Shown piece by piece: positions 44,195 to 53,943 of a DNA stretch of 64,000 bases. The notes under the pieces are model-generated. The model saw nothing but the letters and a program-made list of their open reading frames with translations. It had not been told where the DNA came from and searched no databases. The position numbers were made by a program, and so were the translations under genes. The stretch is from Guadua angustifolia. Taxonomy: Eukaryota > Streptophyta > Magnoliopsida > Poales > Poaceae. Position 1 is the stretch's first letter. Each line of letters opens with the position of its first letter. The stretch is from the NCBI GenBank assembly GCA_036346375.1, contig CM070511.1, forward strand, positions 4,836,001 through 4,900,000, given 5' to 3'.

Positions 44195-45260
44195 CTATGT
44201 GTTACTGAACCTGGAATAATTCTTTTGAGCTTCTTCTCTTCCCGACCCCTTCTTAAGCCCCATCTCATATTCATCCTCTTGTAACAATGCCAATGCACTG
44301 GCTGTGTCCACATCAGGAGGACGATGCAGCCATATGGCTGAATGGATATGACCTTGAAGTCCTTCCAAATATTCATGCACAAAGAAGGTTTCATCAAGCG
44401 TAGGATTGTACAACCATAGGTGGTGTCTCAATTGCTCAAACTTATCTATATAATCAGACACCGTTCTAGTTTGCCTGAGAGCCCTCAACTGCCTACGATA
44501 ACTCTGATACTTGTCTTTAGTGAACTTGTCATTAAGCAAATGACACAACTCATTCCAATCTTCAATTCTTCCCCTGGCTTCAACCTTCTGAAGCCACAAT
44601 GTCACTGTGCCCGTAAAATTGAGTGCAGCAAAGCGCGTCTTCAGACATTCTTGAACGCCAAACACTTCAAAATACATTTCACACCTCTCCTACCACAGCC
44701 TCGGATTCTCCCCATCAAATTTCGAGAACTCCATCTTCGATGTAGGATTGTGGCCAGATCGGTTATGCAACACCCCTAGAATCCTGATCTCTGGACGCCT
44801 TTCATCAAACACCTGAGAAGCATGGTTTGTAAATGGAGGTGCCCCTAAAATGGGACTACGTTGGGGAGGCCTAAGAATGCCGTCCGCATTAACAAGTTGA
44901 GGACCCTCCTCATGATGTCCATTTAACCCTTGTGAATGATTTCCTGTTACAATCGAAGATGAGGATCCTGAGATCACCTGATGATTGAACCTGCTTGCAA
45001 TGGACACTGCGCCTACATCTCCTGACTCGGGGATCCAACCCCCGCAGCCTTCGTCTCCAAGACTTCCATATGATTTTCAAACTTCCACTAGTTCTCCATG
45101 ATCTCACTCAATGAGTCTTTTAATCCCTTGAATTGATCACAGAGTTTCTTAAGCATGGCCGTACTTGCTTCCCCTTGTTCCTCCATGGTCGCCATCACCT
45201 TGGTCATTTTCTCTTCAAACGGTTTGGCTTCTTCCTCGGCCTTGGTAGTGGCTAAAAGAG
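44195..45260 (-). pseudogene. Gag (element C)
   Basis: 45260-45088: acidic/basic coiled-coil start (EEKMTKVMATMEEQGEAS). 45007-44690: SKMEFSKFDGENPRLW, the start of the Gag domain, stopped by TAG where the family has a second Trp. 44677-44195: MYFEVFGVQECLKTRFAALN, FTGTVTLWLQKVEARGRIED, LRALRQTRTVSDYIDKFEQL, the capsid fold. All in one frame from 45007 to the RT apart from single stops. Confidence 0.85.
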
Positions 45261-45272
45261 GCTCTGATACCA
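45261..45272 (-). promoter_or_regulatory. Primer binding site of element C
   Basis: The minus strand reads TGGTATCAGAGC, the tRNA-Met PBS, directly upstream of gag. Confidence 0.88.
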
Positions 45273-45273
45273 A

Positions 45274-45682
45274 TTTTTTACGTTCCTACTAATACATGGA
45301 CTCCATGAACGAAGGAACTACGAATATGAGGAGGATTTGGTGGGAAGAAGAGGACTAGGAGGAAGATGAGGAGAGATTTCAGAGGGAGGAGATGTGCAGG
45401 GAAGCAAAGCAAAAATCTCTTACATTCTCTCCAAGTTTCCAGCCTTATATATACAGCCAGATTACACTCAAAGACTTACGCAGAACATGGGCTCAGCCCA
45501 GCCCAAATAGCCCTCAAGACTTGGTTATAGTTACTAACATTCACACCCATAAGCAGACTATGATAGCCTAGTACTACGATACATGCATCACAATATATAT
45601 CACATGTATATGTACTCTATCTAGCTACTCCAGGCAGTAGGCCGCTGTACACATAGAAAATAAGGTTGATAATGAATAAAAT
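45274..45682 (-). repeat. Partial 5' LTR of element C with TATA box
   Basis: On the minus strand CTGTATATATAAGGCTGG (about 45450-45467) is a TATA box placed to drive gag-pol. The exact LTR end beside the PBS is not clear. The outer part is cut by the CACTA 3 terminus at 45683. Confidence 0.65.
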
Positions 45683-45935
45683 CACTACAGTGGATCGGGC
45701 ATGCACAAGCGGTTCGAAACCGCTTTCAGAAGCGGTTTTAGAACCGCTTGTAAGCAACATGAGTGATACCATCGGGTATCTGGCGGTTCCCCAACCGCTT
45801 CGGTTGGACACTTTCTGGCGTTTGGTGTTACCAACCTTGTGGAGAACTCTCTCTAAAGCGGTTGGTATTACGAACCGCTTGTGAAGGATCTCTCCTGGCG
45901 GTTGTAGTTACCAACCGCTTGGGAAGAGGCCGCAA
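45683..45935 (+). repeat. CACTA 3 left terminus and AAGCGGTT array
   Basis: About ten AAGCGGTT / AACCGCTT words in both orientations, many as short hairpins (AAGCGGTTTTAGAACCGCTT). The same word recurs at 51490-51945, marking the two subterminal regions of one family. Confidence 0.82.
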
Positions 45936-46439
45936 CCTGAAATGTTTTGATTATATTCAATATAGAATATGTTTTAGAGGGTTTTTGATATAGATTTTGA
46001 CAATTAAAATAAATAGAACTACAGGAGTTTTTTTGACACAATAATTAAATATATATTATTCATGCGTACTCATTCAGATAATTACAGGTTCATTTACAGA
46101 AAAATATGAACTTAATAGACTAAAAAATGAACAAGTTGATGAACACATGAAATAATAAGCCACTTTTACATGTTTCAAAGAATAAAAGGGTGAATCTTGA
46201 GCTCATTTCTTGCGTGCGTCGCTCTTTGTGCCCTTGGTCGGCGTTGATGTCGATTCACTGTCCTTATTTCAGACAAGGTCTCCAACCATTTGCGTGGAAC
46301 TCGCCTTTGGTGGATACAATCTCATCGACAATAAAGCCGATGAGTTGTTCTTGGATTCTTTGTAACCGGTCTTGGCGGGATCACGCCTTGCTCATCGATG
46401 TTGGGCTAACGAAGCGGGAAGTAAATAAATCTCTAGACA
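45936..46439. other. CACTA 3 3' non-coding region
   Basis: AT-rich, then 46200-46430 with short frames and no recognised domain; it may hold the last exon and 3' UTR of the Ulp1 gene. Confidence 0.45.
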
Positions 46440-47440
46440 TGTAATTAAAGTGTAATTAAGTACTAAGAAATTGACATGTTCACACTACCTCGGCGTTGGT
46501 TGTCGGCACATCGCCGTGGGTAATACTTGCATATAGTGGCACACATAATAGCCACATAAGTTGTTTCCTTCCATCTGTAGAACCTGCGATGAAATTTGAA
46601 AAAACAATTATTATTGGGATGAAAAACTGTTACGGCATATTAATATTCTTTATCGTGCTTGAGTGCTTATTTGTACATCAAATTCGTTCTCGAAATCTCC
46701 TTGTTGCTTCTTCGGAACCTTGCGAATGCCCTGTGATCGTTATTATGAGTAGTAATTATTAGAGTTGGAATTAGCAAGGTATTTCAATATATATAATAAG
46801 GAAAACTATAGTATATATATGTGCTATATACTGTTTAGGGTGTCAATGATATATTGATATTTTTCCACCGAGTCCTTTTGAGTCTTGAACAATGATCTGG
46901 CTGCTATCAAGCTTGATGACAAGAAGGATCCAGTGATACCTATTCATGTATTGTAACATATATGTAACTAGCTAGTAGTATTATCAATGCCTTGGAAAAT
47001 ATAAGAACGAGAGGTTGTATATATATGTACCCGAAGTTGAAGGGCATAAGTATGTACAGTTTGTAGTGCTGTCCCAAGAATGCATCGAGAATGTAATCTT
47101 CAACATCCTTTCGGCCATGGTTCAATCCAAAGACGTACTCGTTAAGAATCTCTGGGTCAATGAAGCCCACGTTGAAGATGTTCTCTTTTCTATATCGTTG
47201 TATCTCCATTCTACATAGAAAGGTATAAGTTTAAGAGTTGCAATTTTATTGTACGAGGAAGCACACGGTAAAGGTATGAGCTTGACACTTATAGGCACCA
47301 GAAGCTCATGAGAGACACGTTGATCGAGTCGGCATGGTAAATATTGTAGAAGTCGTCGAATTCGAGCCATATGCTGTTGTCCCCGCGATAAAAATCATCT
47401 TCTTTGAAACGGAGGAACATCGTTCTTCCTTGAGCGGACT
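46440..47440 (-). CDS. Ulp1-like (C48) cysteine protease exons, CACTA 3
   Basis: Read on the minus strand: a first exon near 47429-47301 (FYRGDNSIWLEFDDFYNIYH, paralogous to FLIEFDNLHNLFYHG in CACTA A); an exon 47211-47031 after an AG acceptor (MEIQRYRKENIFNVGFIDPE, HGRKDVEDYILDAFLGQHYK, YILMPFNFG) ending at a GT donor; an exon near 46940-46855 with YHWILLVIKLDSSQIIVQDS; and one near 46575-46490 with NNLCGYYVCHYMQ. The catalytic His (46933-46935), Asp (46882-46884) and Cys (46554-46556) are all present in the expected order. It may be spliced to the Ptta exons upstream. Deconjugation of SUMO-like proteins is the family activity; the role in the transposon is unknown. Confidence 0.7.
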
Positions 47441-47443
47441 TTG

Positions 47444-48385
47444 TCATGTACCATTAAGTGAAATTGCGCATCTTGGTTGGCGATCCTTTATCTCATTAGG
47501 GTCAATCAGCTCCCGGCCCAACTGATATTGCCATCTGACCTTTGCCATTGGAAGATCATCTATTAATCCAAGAGCTGCAGCTGTGGAAGTGATTCCTACC
47601 TCCTTCTTAAATCTCTCGAGTTTCTCCTGATCTTGGTCTCTCTTCTTCTGTGCCGCCGCCGCCTGACCACGTTTATTCTTCTGTGTAGCCTTTATTATTG
47701 TCCGTTCATAGTTGGACGGCACAGGCAGCGGCTTTGCACGGCATGTCACGAAGTGTTCCGCCACTTTTGGATCAATTGGTACCTTCTTTGGCTCTGGCTT
47801 TTTTTTGTGAAGTGTGCAGCCAATTCTGCTTTCATGACCGTGCCACTCTCCTCATTAGTCATATCATATGCCCTCTTTGGAGGTTCCTTTAACTTTGTCG
47901 ATCGGCTGGAGGAGGCCTTCTAGGGAGCAGGTGGAGGAGCCTTTCTACTATCGAGCTTCTTCTTCGGAGGAGATGGTGGAGGCGTGGTTTTCCTGGGGGT
48001 TCGTTTTTGTTTGAGATGGTGGTGGCGCAGTAGGGCTTCTGCGTGGAGCGGGTGGTGGAGGAGGCGTGCTCTATTTTGCCGACGAGGCATTGCGTGGAGG
48101 TGACGTTGGAGGAGGCGTGGGTTGCCGTGGTGGAGATGACATCTCCACACCATCTGGAAATATGATGTACCGTTTGCGCCAGAGGATGATATTGTGGAGG
48201 GCCTGTCCAAGCTTGGTCATGTTGTCGCCTCCAGCAATATCGAGGTGAAGTTCTTCAAATCCGCTTAGCACCTCCTCCACCGCGACTTTCGAGTAACCCG
48301 GGGGTATATCGTTGTAGTGGAACGTCTGGCCCTGCTCCACTGGAAATGCCATGCCGTAAGCCACCTTGATGGAGAGGTTACGCAC
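47444..48385 (-). CDS. Middle region of the Ptta-Ulp1 gene, CACTA 3
   Basis: 48385-48071: NLSIKVAYGMAFPVEQGQTF, LDIAGGDNMTKLGQALHNII, LWRKRYIIFPDGVEMSSPPR, then a proline-rich run (QPTPPPTSPPR). 47920-48070 is Pro/Lys-rich in overlapping frames. 47764-47444: MAEHFVTCRAKPLPVPSNYE, KKRDQDQEKLERFKKEVGIT, GLIDDLPMAKVRWQYQLGRE. The WRKR block and the later lysine-rich block also occur in CACTA A and B. The function of this region is unknown. Confidence 0.65.
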
Positions 48386-48574
48386 ATCAACATGTAGCTC
48401 ACACTAGAGGCGAACCCTTATGTCATCCACGGGATAACGGGCTAGCAAGTTCTCCGCTTAAGGGGCCCCGTGGGCCAGCTAGCTACTCCGTCGCGGAGGG
48501 GCTGATCCTGACGTCCGGTGATTGCTCGGACCTAGTCCTGAAGCTTCTTGAGGGCAATCATACTTGTTGCGCAA

Positions 48575-49803
48575 TTATGTCGCGATGCTAGCTTTGGTTG
48601 CTCTGAGCTCTTGTTCCAATTGGTACACTTTATATGATTCTCTTGCTTTGCTTCTCTGCCGGCTCCTGTACGTATTTGTATCCTTGGCGAAACCATACTT
48701 CCACGGCGTATGCTTGCCCATACCTCGTGTCCGTCCCGAGTGCTCAGGGTTTTGAAGGGCATGTGTTAGCTCGTCATTCTCCCTATCTGGCACGAACGTA
48801 CCTGCCTGAGACTGCTCGACAGCTTGTACAATCCTTTGACCAGCCTCTTGCACTCCTGGTGCCATCACCAAGCTGCCGTCATCTGAAAGGCTCCCCCCGT
48901 GACCCATGAACCAATTCTTGGCGCTCTTCCCTAAAGTGGTAGCGGTGTGGCGTCCTTCGCCATTAATTCGCTTCCCGCTTCTCCCATTTGATGCTGCCTT
49001 GAGGTATCCACCGATGCCAAGATGGTGGTGGTATTTCTTCATCTGTGAATTGGCCTTGTTCTTGACTCGCGGCACGGCCTTGATTGGACAAATTTGTACA
49101 CCTCGAATGCTTCGGTGATCCGCTAGCTTAGAAATTGGTTGAAGTCGGTCTTTCTCCTTCTGCACATACTTGCGGTGAGAGCGTCTTCCACGCTGAAACA
49201 TGGTTGCCATTTTCTTCAAAGTGAATTTCTTGGCCTTATCTTGGACCCTTGAGGAAATGTGAAATTTTCCTTAATATCTTTCGAGCCGTCCTTGGTAGCT
49301 TGAGGAACTTGGCCCATTTTCGATGCTAATTGGGACTTGATCCCTCACGTGATAACATAGCGTTGTTATGCGCCCAAGCTGCTGAAAGAGGGCAACCGCA
49401 TCCTTCGTTGTTAGCGTCGGTAAACCGTGCTTTGTGGATGGCTTCTTGTTAGGTCCCGATGCTTGGGTTGGTTGCTTTCGATGTCACGGGGCTTGAAATA
49501 CACAAACATATGTATAAACGTGCCAGAGTGTATTATATTAATGAATCGCGATTAATTAGCATGTCCACGGGGATTATATTCTTCTAGCTATACCTCATCC
49601 TCGTTGGAACCAGTGTTACCGGACTCAGCGGCTCCAGCGTCAATGGCTTCATCGGCTGCAGCCTCAACGGCCTCACCGGAACCAACATTAGCCTCAGCGG
49701 CAGCAGCGTTAGCATCACCTTCGATGCTACCCAGCGCGATGGAGTCCAGCAAGAACTGTTCTCCCGCATCGAAAGTAGGGTCACCACGTCCTGGTTGCGC
49801 CAT
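48575..49803 (-). CDS. Ptta/En-Spm (transposase_24) protein, CACTA 3
   Basis: First exon 49803-49588: MAQPGRGDPTFDAGEQFLLD then an Ala/Glu-rich acidic stretch, ending near a GT-like junction. Region 49500-49230 holds the conserved part (PTLTTKDAVALFQQLGRITT, VRDQVPISI) with stops or frame changes in it. 49219-48575 is open: MATMFQRGRRSHRKYVQKEK, HHLGIGGYLKAASNGRSGKR, VPDRENDELTHALQNPEHSG, RTRGMGKHTPWKYGFAKDTN, TYRSRQRSKARESYKVYQLE. The protein probably binds subterminal AAGCGGTT sites, by analogy with TNPA; that is inference. At least one frameshift is likely in 49230-49500. Confidence 0.72.
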
Positions 49804-51460
49804 CTATCCTAATTCCGAAAAAATGTTGACATAAACAACCATATTACTGATTACAACACAAGCATATTGTAATAAATTCCTTTCCTCTGCACCAGAAAAC
49901 AAATATAATATTATTTGGACTTGAAAATATACTAACACATTTCACATGATATATATACAATTTGATATTTCACATATACTAACACATTTCACATGATATA
50001 TATACAATTTGATATTTCAAATATACTTACACATTTCACATGATACATATACAATTTACAATTCACATATACTTATACATTTCACATATACTTACACATT
50101 TCACGATACATATACAATTGACAATTCACATATACTTATTTGTAATAAAAAATAATGAATCATTCTTATTCCACACTAATATGATTTTCAAAAAATGAAA
50201 TAAGGTTATAAATCCACAACTAGAATGTTAGTAGTCTATTACACCAAAAAGAAAGCAAAGCAATCATTCCATATCAACCAAGCCGTCACCTCGTGGCTTT
50301 CTTCTCCACAATGTATCGTATGCTCTCTGGCGACCATAATTTTGGAACTTGCGGTCTTGATCAAAATCGAGCAGGACCTTCTCAGCGGCGGTACCTAATG
50401 TCGCGATGGGCTCGCCCGGCCGTGATGCGACATTGCGTTGCCGACCGTTCGCGAGCCCATCGGCGACATTACCGTTGGAGAAAGGTCTATGCAGATTGAC
50501 CAGACACTGCAAGTTCAGCTAAACATGGCTGCTAACGAGCCTCTGACTTTCTTCAGGAAGAAACTTCATTAGAATTCTTAAAAATAAAATGAATAAATAA
50601 ATTTTAATGATCCTTATCTTCATCGACCGGCCTCTTGCACTCGGTAGTGCCATAATTTGAGGATATCAATCGGAATAAAGGATAGATGGTGATTACGTCC
50701 CGAGGCATAAATGTTTTCACAAATTCTCTGCACATCTCACTGAAAATGACTATTTTTCTCTTGAAATAAAGCTGAATCAAAAGCGATAAGTAGTAAAATG
50801 AAACACAAGACCTGACCAACAGCCAATCGGCATAATACCACAAATTCAACCAACCCGCCATAACCACTGATTATGATTACTTCATCTAAACCTTAACATC
50901 AAAACACAAGGATATCTTGTTTTGTTGTTAGCAACTCGCATATTCGGCTCTCACTTTCTACATATCGATTTCAGGATGATTACATGCAGAAAGCTAGGAA
51001 CCAATGCACAACACAACCAAAGGTATGTCCAGCAAGGTAATGGAAACTCCCCCCACCATTCTTCCCCCCTCCTGCCATCCCTCATTCTTCCCCCCTCCTG
51101 CCACTTTCTTCCCTGGTGCCCAGCCCTTCTTCCTCACTCCCTCCTTCTTCTTGCTCCAGACCATGGCACCCAGCCTAGCCGGACCGCTCCTCAGTCATTT
51201 CGCCGAACACCTTGCGGGTAGTGGGATTAGAGAGGGAGGAGGAGGGCGCGCGCAGCAATATACCTCGGTCCTCCGGGGTGGAATGGCGGGGCGGTGTCGA
51301 GCAGTGGCAGATGAGGTGATGGCGAGGTGGTGGAGGAGGCTACGGCGAGGTGTCGTCGGCGCGGGGTCTCGACGGAGGCGGCGGCACTGAGACTTAGAAA
51401 ATTTGGGGTGTGAGGAAGCGCGGGGACTTAAAAAATTTGTTGTGTGAGAAAGAGCGGGGA
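49804..51460 (-). other. 5' region of the CACTA 3 gene
   Basis: Upstream part and leader of the minus-strand gene. 50512-50264 is an 82-codon frame (NVADGLANGRQRNVASRPGE) of unknown nature, possibly an exon. 49900-50150 is AT-rich with repeated ACACATTTCACATGATA words. 51000-51400 is C-rich, like a GC-rich leader, with a short direct repeat (CATTCTTCCCCCCTCCTGCCA) at 51057 and 51083. Confidence 0.45.
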
Positions 51461-51480
51461 GTATCAAGTTTATATAGGGA
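51461..51480 (-). promoter_or_regulatory. TATA box of CACTA 3
   Basis: The minus strand reads CCCTATATAAACTTGATA at about 51463-51480, right next to the AAGCGGTT array and upstream of the C-rich leader, as expected for a CACTA promoter whose activity could be tuned by the protein binding the array. Confidence 0.55.
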
Positions 51481-51487
51481 ACCCACT

Positions 51488-51945
51488 TCTACAAGCGGTT
51501 GGTAATAACAACCGCTTGTGAAAATGCTCTAGCGATTGGTATTATCAACCGCTTGTAAGAGACTTCTACAAGCGGTTAATATTACTAACCGCTTGTAGAA
51601 CGCTATGAATAGGTGGGAGTGGGAAAGGCCCTATAAGCGGTTAGTATTATCAATCGCTTGTAGGCGCAAGCTTCTGGCGGCTATTAATACCAACCGCTTG
51701 TAGAAGTGTTAACCGGGTAATATTCAAAAGTATATGGTGCGCATATCGTTCGATAAGATCTCTTCCCTCCCCCCTGGCTAGCGCGTGGCGTTTGAGTGTA
51801 CGGGCTCGTCCACCCCGGTTCGAACCCCGCTCGGGCCCCCTTGCCTTTTTTTTACTGTACAGCCTTCTACAAGCGGTTGGTATTATCAACCGCTCTTAAG
51901 ATTAATATATACAAGCGGTTGTTAGTACCAACCGCTTGTAAAATT
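51488..51945. repeat. Second AAGCGGTT subterminal array of CACTA 3
   Basis: About fourteen copies of AAGCGGTT / AACCGCTT with a spacer GGTATTATC or GGTAATAAC between opposed copies, forming hairpins. It is interrupted by a tRNA-like segment at 51765-51842. No CACTA terminus follows directly. Confidence 0.8.
51765..51842 (+). ncRNA. tRNA-like (SINE head or tRNA pseudogene) segment
   Basis: TGGCTAGCGCGTGG (A-box-like, about 51775) and GGTTCGAACCCC (B-box/T-arm-like, about 51820) are about 45 bp apart, the spacing in tRNA genes. A T-rich run follows (CCTTTTTTTT near 51843). I cannot fold a full cloverleaf with a clear anticodon, so it is a tRNA-derived fragment, perhaps a SINE head, rather than a working tRNA gene. 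Confidence 0.35.
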
Positions 51946-51952
51946 AATGTCA

Positions 51953-52330
51953 GAATTTTTAAAAAAGCTTTTAGCACTTCAGTTTCATTTCAAAATTTTA
52001 AAAAAATGCTTTTAGCACTTCAATTTCATTCCATAATTTTTAAAAAAGCTTTTAGAACTTTAGTTTCATTCCATAATTTTTAAAAAAGCTTTTAGCACTT
52101 CAGTTTCATTTTAGAATTTTTAAAAAATGCTTTTAGAACTTCAGTTTCATTCCATAATTTTTAAAAAAGCTTTTAGCACTTCAGTTTCATTTCAGAATTT
52201 AAAAAAAAGGCTTTTAGCACTTTAGTTTCATTCCATAATTTTTAAAAAAGCTTTTAGCACTTTATTTTCATTTCACAATTTTTTTAAAAAGCTTTTAGCA
52301 CGTTAGTTTCATTCCAGAATTTTGGCACTT
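51953..52330. repeat. About nine tandem 40-41 bp repeats
   Basis: Unit TTTTTAAAAAAGCTTTTAGC then ACTTCAGTTTCATTCCATAA. The GCTTTTAG words fall near 51966, 52008, 52048, 52088, 52128, 52169, 52210, 52250 and 52290. Two variant types (TTTCATTTCAGAAT and TTTCATTCCATAAT) roughly alternate, suggesting amplification in pairs. Confidence 0.88.
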
Positions 52331-52429
52331 TACATTCATTCCAAATAAACACTTCATACAGTAGAAGACCCGTGTTACATATACATAGTTCATACAGTAG
52401 TGGTACATCTTAAGTAGTAACATACTTTG

Positions 52430-52992
52430 TCTATACAAGTGTTCCTTCATTATGATCACGACGTATGAAAGGAGTATCCACATCTGTGTCATTGAGGAGG
52501 CTTATGTCGACATTCACAGCGAAAGGAGGGATCTCGTCGAACTGACTATAGTCTTCCTCGTCTGGGATGTCCTCAACTCCAACAATCCTTCATTTGCCTT
52601 GGAGAACCACGTGTCGTTTTGGCTTAGTACTACAATCTTTCTGCTTGTCCTTCTGCTTCTTAGGTTTGCTTGACATGTCCATTACGTAGAAGACCTATCT
52701 CACATCGTTCGCGAGGACAAACGGTTCGCGCCTATAGCCGATTTGCGTGAGGTCCACGATTGTCATATCGTGTTGTCGACCTTCACGCGGAAGTCGGTTT
52801 GACCCATTGGCATAAATAGAGGACCTTCAAGGTCCATAGTCAAGCTCTCGTATCTCTTCTATGAAACCATAATATGTATCCACCTTGCCTTTGTTGTCTT
52901 CGGCGTCTATACGGACACCGCTATTCTGGTTGGGGCTCTTGTTATCCTGGGATCTGGTGTAGAATGTGTAATCATTTATCTCGTACCCCTTG
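52430..52992 (-). pseudogene. TNP2-type CACTA transposase, C-terminal part
   Basis: TNP2 catalyses CACTA excision and insertion. Minus-strand reading from 52992: GYEINDYTFYTRSQDNKSPN, QNSGVRIDAEDNKGKVDTYY, GFIEEIRELDYGP, then after a stop HDMTIVDLTQIGYRREPFVL, ANDVR-stop-VFYVMDMSSKPKKQ. This is the conserved end of plant TNP2 (INGYTFYT..., NSGVRIDA, FVLA.DV.QVFYVKD). Stops and a missing FR-Q-WV segment show decay. The upstream part is displaced by LTR element D, inserted at 52993 after CCTTG. Confidence 0.8.
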
Positions 52993-53923
52993 TGACGAAT
53001 ACTCGTACCAAGGGTACCCCACAGCACGGGAATTAGCTGGATCACCGAATGAACCGTCTTGGGCCTGGCCTTAGCCCCAAGGAGCCCCGAAGGACTCTCG
53101 ACCCCGACCATGCCTCCTAGGGGCGCCTCAGGCTTCGATCGTGATGCAGTGCCCCCGCCGGCCCGACCGGCCGAGTCGAGAACCAAGAGCTCGACTTCGT
53201 CCACCGCCTCATCGCCAGTCGGCGCCAAGCTGGTCACCTGCCCCATGGACACGACAACCATGCTGGGACAGGTGCAGTGAAGAAGCGCCACTACGTCAAG
53301 CAACCATCCACTCGCCCCGCCAGGTGCAGTGAAGAAGCGCGCTTCAACCCGACGCAACGCCAAGGCACGGCATGAACGACGTCAACATCTGACAAGCAAG
53401 TACAGGGCAGGCGCGCGCCTTTCCAATGAGACACCGTCCCTTGTGTCTACCAACCCGGCATGGGTAAACAGCAACCCATCAGTCACCAGGACCGAAGACC
53501 AAGACTCTGGAGTATAGCATACCCCTACCTCTCTTTCTCCAAATTTTCGTGTAACCTGCCCCCTCCGGCTATATAAGGGGAGGCAGGGCCCCCGGTAACG
53601 GGGCAATTCCCCTCATTCTTCCATACTCTACCTCGCTCGCTCTCCCGACCCGAACGACCGATCGAAGCTCCTGGGCTTCGCCATTCGGATGAGAACTAAG
53701 GGCCTGTCCTTAGTCCTCGCATGTAATCCGCCGCACCCCAATCAACGAGATCCTCCGCCACAAACTGGAAGTAGGGACATTCGGCCCGAACCAGTATAAA
53801 TCTGAGACTCCTCAGCCCGATTCAGCATTCATTCGAGGTTTCTTTAGCCTAACCATTCGAGGAGAGGGGGCGCGTGATCCCCAATACTTACAAATTTACT
53901 ATCGGTTATACTAAACACCGACA
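52993..53923 (+). repeat. LTR1 of element D
   Basis: 931 bp, TGACGAATAC ... AACACCGACA. TATA box GGCTATATAAGGGG at 53567-53580. Compared with LTR2 it has GTGCAGTGAAGAAGCG in place of GTGGACCTTCCCCTAGGTAG..., copied from a site about 50 bp downstream, which looks like a slip or conversion. Confidence 0.9.
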
Positions 53924-53925
53924 GT

Positions 53926-53943
53926 TGGCGCGCCAGGTAGGGG
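53926..53943 (+). promoter_or_regulatory. Primer binding site of element D (first copy)
   Basis: TGGCGCGCCAGGTAGGGG, complementary to the 3' end of a tRNA-Arg in related grass elements; repeated with one change (TAAGGG) after LTR2 at 62321. Confidence 0.85.

Larger units (their letters stand above)
36618..45682 (-). mobile_element. Ty3/gypsy chromovirus, probably Reina clade (element C), dead
   Basis: Minus-strand order: partial 5' LTR (45682-45274), PBS (45272-45261), gag, zinc knuckle, protease, RT, RNase H, integrase, a purine tract (ATGGGGGGGTAG, about 36638-36649), then only about 20 bp before the CACTA B end. Almost all of gag-pol up to RT is one frame broken by single stops. The wording (WPPPRNVKELHGFLGLTGYY, LPDFAKPFIIETDA, DKWRSYLQHSHF) is most like Reina-type chromoviruses; the clade call is from memory. 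Element E splits RT. The LTRs are cut by CACTA ends on both sides. Confidence 0.82.
45683..52992 (-). mobile_element. CACTA element 3
   Basis: Left terminus CACTACAGTGGATCGGGC at 45683 (preceded by AAT), then an AAGCGGTT subterminal array, a minus-strand Ptta/Ulp1 gene (46440-49803), a second AAGCGGTT array with a TATA box, a 40-bp tandem repeat and the C-terminus of a TNP2 transposase. The other terminus is not found; it may lie beyond the LTR element D that interrupts TNP2. It is also possible that the TNP2 part belongs to a second CACTA. Confidence 0.72.

Noticed and set aside
51765..51842. A functional tRNA gene
   Set aside because: A- and B-box-like motifs are present, but no full cloverleaf or anticodon could be assigned, and it sits inside a transposon.
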